Positions 1 through 11,290 of a stretch of 64,000 nt of DNA are shown here, piece by piece. Where the stretch lies: assembly GCF_023065955.2 (NCBI RefSeq), contig NW_026622786.1, positions 48,841,438-48,905,437 of the forward strand, given 5' to 3'. Position numbers and translations under genes: made by a program. The notes under the pieces are model-generated. The model ran no database searches, was not told where the DNA came from, and saw only the letters and a program-made list of their open reading frames with translations. This stretch comes from Ursus arctos. Lineage: Eukaryota > Chordata > Mammalia > Carnivora > Ursidae. How positions within the stretch are numbered: position 1 is the stretch's first letter; each line of letters starts with the position of its first letter.

Positions 1-29
1 TTTGAACTTTAGAGGATAAAAGCCTTTGA

Positions 30-276
30 AAATAATCTGCCACATTAGCCATGGCTGGCCATTGCTCCCAGACAACTGTCATTTCCCACCCCTTTCTTCC
101 TTGCCAGCAGTATCTGCTCTGCACCAGACACTGAAAATGACAGAGGCACACCTCCTTTGAAGCTAGGACATGAATGCATGACTCAGTTTTGGCCAGTAGA
201 TCAGAAAAAGGAGGAGGAGAGATTCTGGGACTGACTGCTGAGGGAGATTCTGAGAAAAAATTTCCTCCTTGATTTA

Positions 277-336
<60 letters not shown>

Positions 337-575
337 GGGACTTTTTTTTCCCTGTCCCCTTTATTCCTCTTTTTCCATGGTTGGATAAGAATGTGATGTC
401 TAGAGCTGCAGCAGACACTGTGCAACCATCTGAGGGAACAAGTCCAAGGAAGAAAGCCAGTGTGCTGGGGAGAGCAGCATAGAAAAATGCAAAAAGCCCA
501 GGCCTTTGATAAAATCATTGTTACTGAAACCAACTTCGGAACTGCTTACCTTGAGACTTTGTTATGAGCAACGAT
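30..575 (+). repeat. Possible ancient interspersed repeat, family uncertain
   Basis: The segment has the word order of an old mammalian repeat 3' end (text resembling 'gccagtagatcag', 'gatgtctagagctgcagcagacactg', 'ggaactgcttacctt'), but it is too decayed to name; it could be an L1M 3'UTR or a MER-type element. A GA microsatellite has expanded inside it. Boundaries are rough. Confidence 0.3.
277..333. repeat. (GA)n microsatellite
   Basis: About 57 bp of almost pure GA dinucleotide with one AAAG interruption near 292. Its minus-strand reading makes a long serine/leucine run in a spurious ORF. Confidence 0.97.
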
Positions 576-1960
576 GTACCTACTATTCAAAGAGTCACTT
601 TTACTCAGAATTCTGTTTCTTATAGCCCAAAGTATACTTTCTCCTACACTCATTCTATCTTTCTAGTGTTTGGGGATCATGAGATAAAGTACATTTTAAA
701 TAATTTTGAAAGAAATAGAAAATATAAAGGAAAATATTTACATGGTTTTACATGTTGATCATGTTTTAAAAAAACATTTCTACAAATCATGTAGGGTTTA
801 GGGTAGTTGATGTTTTCCTTCCTTCATTTGACCTCCATGTTCCGGTTTTCCATTTTGACAATTTCATTTTCATAAAGTATTCTGTGTATTGTGGTGTGAT
901 TTCAGATGTTTATAATTTCTGCTTTTCAGAAGCCATGACTGTAATTCTACATATATTCTTTTCTTTTACTTTTTATTACTTTATAGTTTTAGGACTCAGG
1001 TAAAGATGTTAATATTTTTCAAGTCTGTATTCCTCTTCTTTTTTATATTTATTATATCTTCAAAGAAAATTACTCCATAAATCATTTTCTCTAAGTTCAA
1101 TTTCTCCTTAAAATAATAGGTGCCTCAGACTCAACTAGATATTTCTTCCTTGTGAAGTTATTGCTAGATAACTTCCTTTATCATTTGAATGCTAAAACAT
1201 ACATTAGTGGTATATTTTTTGGTAGTGTCTATCAATACACAGAAATAAAATTTTAAAAAATAAAATAAAATAAAAAATCATATTTTATTTGATAATTTAT
1301 TTAATAATTGGAATCATTTAAAATAGCAATTTGAGAACAAATTTCAGTTAGGATGACTTTCTGGTTGGCCTTCACCAGGACTAATTTTTTCCCCCATGGA
1401 TATAACTTGACGCAAAGATTATCATCCTAAGATATGATTATAATAACCAGCACTTAGAAGTTGTGAAATAAAATATAATGGGATACCTATCGAAATAATG
1501 GACTATACACTAGAAATAACAATGGGTAAGAATCTATTCTAAATGAGACCACTGTGAAATGTGTCTCATAATGGAAACTCATTTCAATCAAAGAACTGTA
1601 AAAGACACTGAAATCTAATTGCATTACTTCTTTTGGTTAATTATATAAAATAAATCTAAATCTTGCTTTGAAATAGTCATAAGTTCAACCATTGCTTCTC
1701 CACATACTCTCAATAAAAATTATATTTCTGAACCTGAATTTTACTGAGGAAAGATTAACTTTCGGTCAACATGACAAAACACTTAGCTAACTGTCCAAAG
1801 AGGAAGAAAGGACTAATTCTTCATATCATTGTTATCATTGTAGACAGAGTAAGTTCATTATCTAAACGCTTTACTTTTGTACTACACTGATACTTCACTT
1901 TATAAATTTTCTGTAAATTAAACTTTTAAATTCATTAAGCAAATAATTATTTCTTCAGTG
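576..1960. other. No recognisable feature
   Basis: AT-rich unique-looking sequence, including an A-rich patch at about 1243-1276. I see no splice-flanked ORF and no repeat I can name. Confidence 0.5.
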
Positions 1961-1964
1961 TAAC

Positions 1965-2260
1965 AAACTTCTGCTGAGCACATATCAGATCCTAGGCTAA
2001 GGGCTGGGGCTTGTACCTCACAACCCAATGGAATGATCATGAAAGCTTACAATTATTCATGTTAGTTATGTTATTATAAGCTACGTTACTAGTTACACCA
2101 TCAGTTACAATTAGCTACATTATTATTAAAATAATAATGAATACTGTGAGTTTTTTTATTATGTGTGTGAGAGTGACTCGAGGATTATCAGAACAAACAC
2201 AATCACTGCGCTGAAGGAGCTTACATTCTCTCAGAAAATTCAGAAGTTAAATGACTATGA
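1965..2260 (-). repeat. Possible L2 fragment
   Basis: 'ctgagcacatatcagatcctaggctaa' and 'gaaggagcttacattctctcag' resemble the antisense of the L2 3' end. Very decayed, with a low-complexity stretch in the middle. Confidence 0.3.
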
Positions 2261-3055
2261 AATTAATATATTAATTTATTAAGCCTGGGATTCATGCTAC
2301 CCAGAAGATTTCAGAATGCTATGGGAACTTGTAATTCAGGACCCAAACTAGAGATAACTTCATGTCAGGTAATATTGGAATTGGGGTTTAAGAGAAGAAG
2401 ATTTTGCCAGATGGAGAAGGCAGAAAGGAAATTAAAAGCAAAGAAGATGATGCTGGTATCAGTCAGTATAAACCTAGGTGTTTAAAGTATTAGACATACT
2501 CTGAAATAGCAAAGTATTTTCTCAATAAAATTCTTTGCAACATGGAGGGGATCAGAGGAGTTCTTTGTTTCCTTTACATTAATGCCCAAAGAAGAGACAG
2601 AAAGTTCTTTCTCAAGAGCAATTCACTCATGGACGAGACTGGTCCAGAGAATTATTCCCCTGTCAGGCCACATTAGGCTATGTTCCAAGGGTCAAACCAT
2701 ACTAGATCTTCCCACTGTGAGCAGCACCTCATTCTTAGAGGAAACAGCAGAGCCAAAATAAGAAGATGGAACCTATTTTCCCTATAAAGAAAAAAAGGAC
2801 CCAGTGTCCCAATAAAGCAATGATAGAAAGAATTTGCCTCTTACTTCTGTTTCCTATTTTGATGAATGTTACCACTATCCTCCCGGTAGCCTAAAATGGA
2901 AACTTGGAAGCCATTCAAAACATTTTTTCCTCCATCACTGTCCGTATTAGTCAATTACAACCACTTGTTTATTCTACCTCCATTGTATGTCCTGAATGTT
3001 CTCTGCCTGACTCAGAGATGACTTCCGATCAGATAATACTGGAATTAGGATTTAA
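2261..3055. other. No recognisable feature
   Basis: Unique-looking sequence with short chance ORFs only; no splice-site-flanked coding segment seen. Confidence 0.5.
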
Positions 3056-3059
3056 CAGA

Positions 3060-3353
3060 TAAACAGTCTCCAAGCTCCTCTCACCTCTTTCTTTTAATTT
3101 CTTCTTAGTTAGGCGCTTCTTCCTGTTTTAGGGTAGCCTCTTTTACTTCCTGCACTATGATAATCCAGGTCTTTGTAACAGCCTTTTCACTAGTCTACCT
3201 GCCTCCACTTTCAGCTCCTTCTAATCCATACTTATTACTGGTACCAGAGTAATCCCTAAAACAATTTGGTGATGTCATACCTCTGGGCTCAGAAATCAAA
3301 TTATTTTAGGTATAGGTCTAAGTTCCTTGACACTGAGTTCAAGGAGACTTACA
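3060..3353 (+). repeat. L2 LINE fragment
   Basis: The run 'cagccttttcactagtctacctgcctccac' to 'gatgtcatacctctgggctcag' follows the order of the L2 3' region (lost coding part), sense orientation. It ends where the Tigger-like element begins. Confidence 0.5.
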
Positions 3354-3665
3354 CAGTTGACCTTTGAACAACATGGGTGTGAACTGTCCTGGCACACTTA
3401 TATGTGGATTTTTTTTTTTTTATAAATACAGTACATCACTGTAAATGTATTTTCTCTTTCTTAGGATTTTCTTAATCACATTTTCTTCTCTCTAGCTTAC
3501 TTTATTGTAAGGCTACAATGTACGTACAAAATACATGTTAACTAACTATTTATGCTATCAGTAAGGCTTCCAGTGAACAACAGGCTATTGGTAGGTAAGT
3601 TTTTGGGCAATCAAAAGCTATATGAAGATTTTCAATACTTGGGGTGTTGGTGATCCAAATCTGTA
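3354..3665 (+). mobile_element. Tigger-type non-autonomous DNA transposon (MER8-like)
   Basis: It starts with CAGTTGACCTTTGAACAA, close to the remembered terminus of pogo/Tigger miniature elements, and continues with the expected internal words (ACTTATATGTGGATTT, CTTACTTTATTGTAAG, TATCAGTAAGGCTTCC, GGCTATTGGTAG). The right end is worn, so the inverted repeat and TA duplication cannot be confirmed. It carries no transposase gene. Confidence 0.65.
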
Positions 3666-4445
3666 CCTTGTAATTTGACACCGGCTTGCCTTTCTGGCTT
3701 ATACATATTATAATCCATAGCCATAATAAGCCATTTATAGCATTCTAAAAGTTAAGTCTTCTAATGGAGCCATTCTCTGGTAGATTGTGCTTTGGATGTC
3801 ATGAGACTCAATTTGGCCCTTTAATGTATCTCAGAGGACTCCTCAGATTACAAAAAATACAATGGGGAATAATTGCATTTTACAAAGAGCAATTTTTAGA
3901 GAAAGTATTTGTTATGATTTCACTTCTTGAAAGAATATTGTTATTAAAAAACTGTCATAATTTTTATAGATTACAAACAAGGAACCCAAAGCTTTTGGTT
4001 TGTATGCAGCTCATACGAAGTAGCTCATGTGAAGCCACCAATAGAAAATAATCTTTACAAGTCTATGTAAGGGACATAATGCAATATGATGACTTTAGTT
4101 AACAGTGCTCTATGATACATATGCAAGTCGTTAAAGGAGTAAATCCTAAAAGTTCTCATTACCCAGGAAAACAGTTTTCTTTCTTTTTCTTTTTATTGTT
4201 TCCATATTAGATGACGCATGCTAACTAAACTCATTGCGGTAATCATTTCATGATAGATGCAAGTCAAACCATTATTCTAGACTCCTTAGACTTACACAGT
4301 GATGAATGTCAATTATATCTCAATACAACTGGAATAAAACTAAAGAAAAAGAGCTTGTTATAAATACGAATCATACTATATTCGAATAAAAGGAAAATAA
4401 ACTTTAAAAATCTATGTAAAGAAATTTGTCCTAGAACATCAACGA
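3666..4445. other. No recognisable feature
   Basis: AT-rich sequence. The 95-codon open frame from 3764 has no recognisable domain and no splice context, and looks like chance. Confidence 0.45.
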
Positions 4446-4449
4446 AATA

Positions 4450-4672
4450 GTAGGTAGAGTCTGTCAGAGCTCCCCCTCTCTTTGCCATGTGGGGACACAG
4501 CAAGAAGGAGGCACCTGCGAGTCAGGAAGAGGGACCTCTCTGGAAACAAAGAATCAGCCAGCACCTTGATCTCGGACCTCCCAGCTTCTGGAACTATGAG
4601 AAATAAATCCCTGCTGTTTAAGCCACCCTGTCTACGGTATTTTGTTACAGCAACCCAAGCTGACTAATACAA
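4450..4672 (+). mobile_element. MaLR-type LTR (MST/MLT1-like), 3' portion
   Basis: The order GCCATGTGGGGACACAGCAAGAAGG, AGCACCTTGATCTCGGAC, CTTCTGGAACTATGAGAAATAAA, GCTGTTTAAGCCACC, TATTTTGTTACAGCA, CTGACTAATACA is that of the 3' half of mammalian MaLR LTRs, in sense orientation with the AATAAA polyadenylation signal kept. No matching internal region or second LTR lies nearby, so this is a truncated solo LTR. Confidence 0.75.
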
Positions 4673-5955
4673 TACCTAATAGTTGGAAATTGTAGGCTTG
4701 AGTAATTTTTTAATTCGCAGCCCAGCATCTGGTGTTTTGGTAATTGCTGCTTGAAGAGTCCTGGTAGGAGGCAAAGCTTACCTACTGAGAAAGGAAAAGG
4801 CAGCCCTGACAGCTGACTGCTGGTAGCTAGCTGGGTTACTACACTCTAGGCCATGGTATTCCCCCACTGATCACAAACAATTTCATGAAATATCAACTTC
4901 AGCTGAGGGCTCTTCATGGTCATGATGGAACAAAACAAAAGCAAAACAACTACAAAATCATACCTGAATAGAGACAAAAACAAAGGCCTTCCGCCTCCAC
5001 TACTCTGAGGGACTACCACTTCTCCCACAGCAGCTCCAGCAACTCTTCATTCCTCTGGTCTCACAGGTTAAAAATACTAAAATCTCGAATAACCAAATGC
5101 CCCAATTTCAGAGAATACCCAATCCAGAAAAGACAACCATGTTCCGGAACCTTCTCCAAAATCACCTACACAGTCCTTTCTAATTCCCTCTTGCTGATAT
5201 GCTCCATGGTTCTCCATGGTGTGCAGCCTCTCTTGCTGCAGCAACTAATACACCTAAGGTTGGTGAGTAGGTGTATTTGGTGGTCTTCACCTGCTGGTTA
5301 TTAAAATCCCTTGTAGACGCCTGATGCCTGGTTTTCAAGCCTCTTTGGCACCAGTGAATTGGGCATCTGGCATATGCAAGTCAGACACCTGGGCTACTCC
5401 ACAGAAGCTACTGACTGTGGAGAAATGTTATGGCTTGGGCAGCAGCAGCAAGAGTGGTGACATCAACAGAGAGGGCAGGCTGCTGGTGCTGCAGCCCAGG
5501 GCAGGACTCGGTGCTGGCAGAGTGCCAGCAAAACCCATGGCTTTCAGTGCTCACTGGTAGCAACAGTGGCATTATACCACACTGTTCTTTTTACACTGGC
5601 TTTTGCCTGTGTTCTAAGTTTTACTTGTCTTATGGTCGATTCTTTCATTTATTTAATGTCCTCTCATTGAAGTCTTTTTCAGCTTAAATCATACAGAGTT
5701 GGTTATTGTGTGATCAACCAAGACGCTGTTGATTTTGGAATGATATTCTATATAATCTCCCCGTGCACCTTCATGCATTTGATGACTGAACTAGAACTCT
5801 CCAGTCACAGATGCTCTTCTAAGTTCCAGGTCTACATTTTTTTTTAATTGTTTACTGAACAGCACCTTTGAATATACAACATGAATTTATGGTTTGATAA
5901 ACCATATTCATATTTGGTATGATTACTGAACACAAAACTAGTCATATTCCCAGAC
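4673..5955. other. Unassigned; richer in GC at 5300-5560
   Basis: I cannot name a repeat here. The stretch at about 5300-5560 is richer in GC and has two overlapping open frames (78 and 85 codons), but neither has recognisable domains or splice sites; an old ERV-derived fragment is possible. Confidence 0.35.
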
Positions 5956-5959
5956 CTCC

Positions 5960-6290
5960 TCTATTTTCTGTTTATGTAGTTAATGCTATCTAAATCAGAA
6001 CCCCCTAATTGTTCACCAAGCCCTATGGATTCTACTGTCCTGAAAATCTATTTCTTCTCATTTACATAGTCACCCTTACAGCTCTGGTTCAAAGCTTTTT
6101 TTTACCCGTGGGTTATTTCCATGGCTTCATTAACTGGTTACTATGTCTTCCACTGTGGTCTCTATAATCCACCCTAGAATCCACAGAAATCTTTTTAAAA
6201 TGCAAGTCATATGATGTCATATAAAAACTCTCTTTGGTTTTCCTTTGCCAGAACAAAGTTGCTTCCAGAATAAAGATTCACATGACACTG
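5960..6290 (+). repeat. Possible L2 LINE fragment
   Basis: 'atcctttttaaaatgcaagtcatatgatgtcat' and 'ccagaataaag' type words follow the L2 3' coding region order. Strongly diverged. Confidence 0.4.
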
Positions 6291-6481
6291 GGATGTCCAG
6301 AAATGCTCTTGAGTTAAGATTTCCAGGGCATGTTCAATTGAATATAGAACATAGAATGGAATGTGTATTGGTGTCCATGTTTTTACCTAATAGAGATCCT
6401 TTTTGGTCTCTATTCTAAGCTGAAGTGACTTTGCTAAAAGGGGTTTTAAAAAATCTTTGCCATCTGTGTAGTACCACAGTG

Positions 6482-6830
6482 GCACAGCATAGGAAGCATT
6501 TATTCATTCATTCATTCAACAAATATTTATTAAGTATCTACTATGTATCAAACCTTATTCTAAGATACAAGAATATAACAGAAAGTAAAACAGATAAAGT
6601 CTTGTCCCTCATGGAGCTACCACTTTAGTGGGGAGAGATGTATAAAGAGGAAATAAATTCAAATATACAATATATCATGTGATGCTAAACGCTGTGAGGA
6701 AGATGAAGCATGGTGAGAATGACTGAGAGTATTTGGAGGGCTGCTATTTTGTAATAAAGTGGTCAAAGAAAGCCACACTGAAGAACTAACATTTTACCAA
6801 AGTTCAGAAGAAAATGAGGAAATGTAATGA
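6482..6830 (-). repeat. L2 LINE 3' end
   Basis: Begins with ATTCATTCATTCATTCAACAAATATTTATTAAGTATCTACTATG, the antisense of the L2 3' terminus with its short tail repeat. It continues through the expected 'catggagctacc', 'gctgctattttgtaataaagtggtca' and 'cacactgaagaactaacatttt' words. Confidence 0.65.
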
Positions 6831-6859
6831 CATAAAGTAATAGATATAAACACAGAAGC

Positions 6860-7080
6860 CTGTACTGAATAGAGCATAAGTTCTGGAGTTAGACTGGGAT
6901 CAACCATGAGCTCTGTGATCTTGGACAAGATATTTATCTTTTTGGTGCCTCAGTTTCCTTGTTTGTGAAATGGAAACCATGTGAATACCTGTACTGTAGG
7001 GTTGTGCATCTTAAATAAGTTAGTAGATGTAAAGTGTTCGGAGCACACAGTAAATAATAATAAAAGTTATTATTTTGAGA
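6860..7080 (+). repeat. MIR SINE
   Basis: Sense MIR: 'ttctggagttagactgggatcaa', 'gtgatcttggacaag', 'gtgcctcagtttccttgtttgtgaaatgg', 'agggttgtgcatcttaaat' and a terminal part resembling 'cacagtaaataataat'. Confidence 0.75.
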
Positions 7081-7255
7081 AATGTATGCTAACACAAAGA
7101 CTTGAGGTTAAGAAGAAAAACTTTCAATATCACAGAATCAAATCAATAATTTGTAGACCATAAGGTAAGCAAAGCCTTTAGTAGAAACCAAATAATGAAG
7201 ACTTAGACGCTAAGCTTTGAGCAGGGGCATAAGCAACCATCCATCACATTCATCC

Positions 7256-7345
7256 CAGTGTTCACTAAATATCTACCATGTTCCAAGCATCATGCCAGAA
7301 AATGGACACAAAAGTGAGAAAGGTAAACATTATCTTTTTTCCCCA
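7256..7345 (-). repeat. Possible L2 fragment
   Basis: 'gttcactaaatatctaccatgttccaagcatcatgcc' resembles the antisense L2 3' end. Short and diverged. Confidence 0.3.
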
Positions 7346-7529
7346 GAAACTTTATAGAGGAACAAGAAAAACATATAGTAAAACAAGCAATTACAGTAAA
7401 AGGTAAAGGCAATGGTATAAGACATACTCCTAGGGTATATAACTGGAATAGTAGTAAGGGCTATGAAATAAAAAACAGGAATGCCAAACAACATATAGAA
7501 AATCTTCTGGACTCAACCAAACCATCTCA

Positions 7530-7845
7530 TTAGCTTCACTTTTAACTTTTAATCAAAGCATAAGATACCTATAGAAGAATACATATCCAAAGTATAATGC
7601 TCACTAAGTTTTTATATACTGAACTTGTTGCCCATGTAATCAATATCAGGATGAAGAAACAAAATATTCCAGAGTCCAAAAGCAGTCCCCCTCATGCATC
7701 CACTTTTTGGTCACCACCTTACCTCCCAAAAGATAACCACTATCACAATTTCTGATAGCATAGTTTTGTCTCATGTTGCATTCTACATAAATGAAAACAT
7801 ATATTATATATTCCTTGTGCCCAACTTCTTTTCCTAAACATTTCT
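7530..7845 (-). repeat. L1M 3' region, antisense
   Basis: 'ttgcattctacataaatgaaaacatatattatatattccttgtgcccaac' is the antisense of the old L1M 3' end. It overlaps in consensus position the sense copy that follows directly, so the two lie head to tail as an inverted pair. Confidence 0.45.
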
Positions 7846-7849
7846 ACAG

Positions 7850-8243
7850 AGACTTGTACAGAATATTCCTAGCAGCCTACCTGTAATAGTCAAAAACTGG
7901 AAGAAATTGATAAACATTACAACATGGACAAATAAAATAATTATGCTCTGTGAAAGAAGCCAGACAAAAAAAGAATATACTCTATGATTGCATTTATATA
8001 AAATTCTGGAAAATTCAAACTAATCTATAGTGAGAGAATGGCGAACAGTCTTTGTCTGGGTGGGGAGTCAGTGAGCAGTGTCATGAGGAAACTTTTGAGG
8101 ATGATGGACATGTTCATTACCTTGACCACAGTGATGCTTTCACTGGTATATGTTTCAAAACTTATCAAGGTGGACACTTGAAGCATGCATAGTTTATTAG
8201 ATGCCAATTATATTTAAATAAAGCTATTTTTTTTAAAAAAAAA
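7850..8243 (+). mobile_element. L1M LINE 3' end
   Basis: It contains the ORF2 tail words ('cctgtaatagtcaaaaactggaa'), then the 3'UTR order 'gaagccagacaaaa', 'tctatgattgcatttatataaaattctgg', 'gatgatggacatgttcattacctt', and a poly(A) at about 8228-8243. An internal deletion separates the ORF2 tail from the UTR. Confidence 0.75.
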
Positions 8244-8394
8244 AGGAGATTTGGGTATTTTACTAACCAGTTATTAGCAAAATCTTCCTGAATTCAATAT
8301 GTATTCCAACTTCTAAAAAATAGATCATCACATATCTTCAAAACTTTGGTCCACTTTGGATGGATTTTACTCAACTGTGCCAAGTCTTCTGATT

Positions 8395-8600
8395 CAGGCT
8401 GCCAGGGTCCAAATCCTTCCCCCTCACCTTATCAGCATGGTGACACAGGGCAATTATTTCCTTATGTTTCAGTTTCCTTATTTATAATGGGTTAATAATA
8501 ATACCTACTTCAAAGAGTTAATGTGAGGGCTGTGCAAGTTAACATATGTAAAGGGTTTAGAATTCAAGAAATATTAGCAATTATATTATGTATGAAAGTT
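8395..8600 (+). repeat. MIR SINE
   Basis: 'ccagggtccaaatcc', 'ttatgtttcagtttccttatttataatggg', 'taataataatacctacttcaaagag', 'aacatatgtaaagggtttagaa' are MIR words in order. Confidence 0.65.
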
Positions 8601-8689
8601 AAGATTCTGGTAAAATTAAGCAGGCATAATTCCTTGCAAAATTGACTGAATTGAGCTTATTTTCTTTATTGATCTGACTCATATACTGG

Positions 8690-8880
8690 CATACAAAGCC
8701 CTCTTTGAATAGGCTCTCTTCTACTTTTCAAATCTCGTCTCTTGAAATGCACAAGCTAATGCATCCCACCCAAATGAATCTCCTAGTACTTTACATAATT
8801 CATCAGTTTCTCTCTCTTCTTTCTGCTTTTGCACATGACTTTTGTTTGGCTTAGAATATCTCTTCCAGAAAATCAAGAAC
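8690..8880 (+). repeat. Possible L2 LINE fragment
   Basis: 'catacaaagccctctttgaataggc' and 'ttctgcttttgcacatgacttttgtttggcttagaatatctcttcc' follow the L2 3' coding order; interrupted by unrelated-looking bases. Confidence 0.4.
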
Positions 8881-10315
8881 TCATTGACAGGACCGAATAT
8901 ATTTCTGAAATTCTCAACACATGGTATAGTTCTCACCACAGTGTAAGTTCTCAACAAATGTTGGGACAAGTTTTCCCTGATTCCAATTTTCATTCTTTTA
9001 TTGTATAACTAATGTTAGATACACTGATTTCTTATCCTGTCCCCTAAGCTTGGTGTTGACTGAATGTACCATTTTCCACTTCTGTTAGAATTACTAAATG
9101 ATGAAACCATGATGACAGTTTATAGATCTGCATCTCACTGGGTCCACGTTGACTACTCTTTTTTAATCCTCTTTTTCCCCCAATCTTCCTTTACAGTTAT
9201 AGATGCCCTCATAAGCCTATTAATCACAGCAGGATAAGAATGATGGTCTTTTGCTTTTTCCTAAAATTTTGTCCAGTTTCTATTTTTTCCCCTAAATTGC
9301 AAATGCATACTGATTATCTGCATCACAGAAAATAAGGGTTTGATTTTCAAATATGAGAAATTTTGTATTAAGAAGTAAATTTAAAAATTTTATAGAATAA
9401 CAAATGCCTTGACATGAGAAGCTACATAGTTTCTATATTTATTATAACAAGGAATACTGAAAGTACATTGTTCAGTAATTACTATATAGAAACATCCTGG
9501 ACTGCTTAAGTGTATTTTATGGTAATTACTGCATAAAACAATTTATATTTCAAAGCTTTACCGGTTTGTGTGAAATCCTTCTGCAAAGCATAGACCTATA
9601 ATAAAAATTACTATTCTAAACATTTGTCCTCGAGGAGAAACATAGTATGAAATTAATATATATCAATAAATAGTATAAGCTGACACAAAAATTAGTGCAG
9701 TGCCTGTGGCACAAAGAATATTATTTATATGATAGGAAATAACATTAAAGTTCTTATTAGCTGAAAGGAAAATAATTTTATGCCTTCCTTAACAGGCTAA
9801 CGTGCAGGTCAGAAAAACATATTGTTAAAAGCATTTTTTTAATGGGCTTTGAAAAACGTAATGCATGTTAGCTGTGTGAGGTATTGCTACCTTCACAATC
9901 TGATATTTTAGGAAATGAAAAAAAAAAGAAACCACCTTTATTTCAAAAGTTTGAAAAGATAAAATTGATACTTATGGACATCGAGCCATAAAAAAAAGTA
10001 CAATGAACATCTTACATTATTACAAATAATCTGACACTCTTTTAACCTTATGAAACTCACTGATAATCTCCTCAAGGTATCATTTTAAGGACTGAACACA
10101 AAATGTACCCTGACGTACATTTCAAGAGAATAAGCAATTCTTGTCCTGTGTGACAAATATCTCTAATCTACTAGAAGTATTAATATAATTCGATTTCTAA
10201 TCAGGCGCTGTGGAGGTAAACCAATCAAATGAGCAACAACAGCATAAATAATTTGAGGTTGCTAAAAATATAATTTAAGCAGAACTATAATCTGTAGGCA
10301 GATGGTGAGGCTGGT
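8881..10315. other. No recognisable feature
   Basis: AT-rich and unique-looking. I see no exon-like segment or nameable repeat. Confidence 0.5.
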
Positions 10316-10319
10316 ACAT

Positions 10320-10500
10320 TATGGAGTACTCGAGAGAGAGGTGGGTTTGAATACAGGTTCTCTCATTTCCTATCAGAGTGATATCAGTTTTCCCATCGGT
10401 AAAAAAGTGGTAACATACACCTTACACAGTTGTTACAAGGTTTAATGAAATCATGTTTGTGGGTAAAGAGTCTTGCATGTCCACTAAATAAATATAGGTT
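10320..10500 (+). repeat. MIR SINE
   Basis: 'gtgggtttgaatacaggttctctcatttcc', 'tcagttttcccatcggtaaaaaagtggtaac', 'cacagttgttacaaggtttaatgaaat' match MIR order. Confidence 0.55.
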
Positions 10501-11125
10501 TCCCTTCACTGTCAAGGAATACAAGCCCACTTGTAGGCTAAATCAATTTCACCTCCATTAATGTTTTATTAGAAGGGAAGACAAAGTTTGAGTTGTAACA
10601 CATATGACTTCATGCATCTTCAGGTCTATCAAAGTGCCAGATGCTCAGAAGAGATTTAAAAATAAGTATTGTACTGGGTTTAAATAGATCAATTGCTTTA
10701 TTTATGGGATGTTGTACTAACGTATTTTGTCTTACTTGAGTTTTTAACTCCTGCCTTAAATATCAACTCTTCCTTGTTACTCACTTAGTCAAGAATCCTT
10801 TAATAGCAACCAATTAGTCAGATCTAAGTACCTCAGTCTACCTTTACATTTTTACTTCACTGTTCCTTTTGACTTATTTCAACCATCAGCAAAATCAGGG
10901 CTTTCCTTATTCCATAAATTGGACTTTTCTACAACTGTCATTTCCTTTGACTGGTTGCCACTGCTTTCCCTCCAACAGTGGAAATGTAACTTTCCTTTTA
11001 AAACCTAGATCTATATGTTCTCAAATCTGCCCTCCCTCCCTCTCTCAAACAGAAGTAATCTTATTTTCTTTCTTTTTGGTAGGTGGTACTTCCTTTCTAT
11101 CTTTCTTTTCTTTCCTCTTTCTTAG
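10501..11125. other. No recognisable feature
   Basis: Unique-looking. The 102-codon open frame at 10869-11177 is pyrimidine-rich, has no motif, and runs into an L2 fragment, so I treat it as chance. Confidence 0.45.
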
Positions 11126-11129
11126 CTAT

Positions 11130-11290
11130 ACACACCATTTGCAAGCCACTATGCTAGGTACCCTGGAGGATGAATAAAACACCAACCCTGTCCTCAAGAA
11201 ACTTACAATTAGAAAATATAGGAGAAAAGTACGTAAATAAATAACTAAAAGCTAAGTGGAATACAGAAGATGGAAGGATAGATGTGTAGG
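11130..11290 (-). repeat. L2 LINE fragment
   Basis: 'gcaagccactatgctaggtaccctggaggatgaataaaac' and 'gtcctcaagaaacttacaatta' are the antisense of the L2 3' end. Confidence 0.45.

Noticed and set aside
277..333. CRISPR-like or functional tandem array
   Set aside because: It is a plain dinucleotide microsatellite without spacers; no CRISPR is expected in a mammalian genome.
201..533. 110-codon minus-strand open frame with a Ser/Leu run
   Set aside because: The run is the GA microsatellite translated; no other protein-like features.
10869..11177. 102-codon plus-strand open frame
   Set aside because: Low-complexity Phe/Ser/Leu from a pyrimidine-rich stretch, running into an L2 fragment; no motif or splice context.
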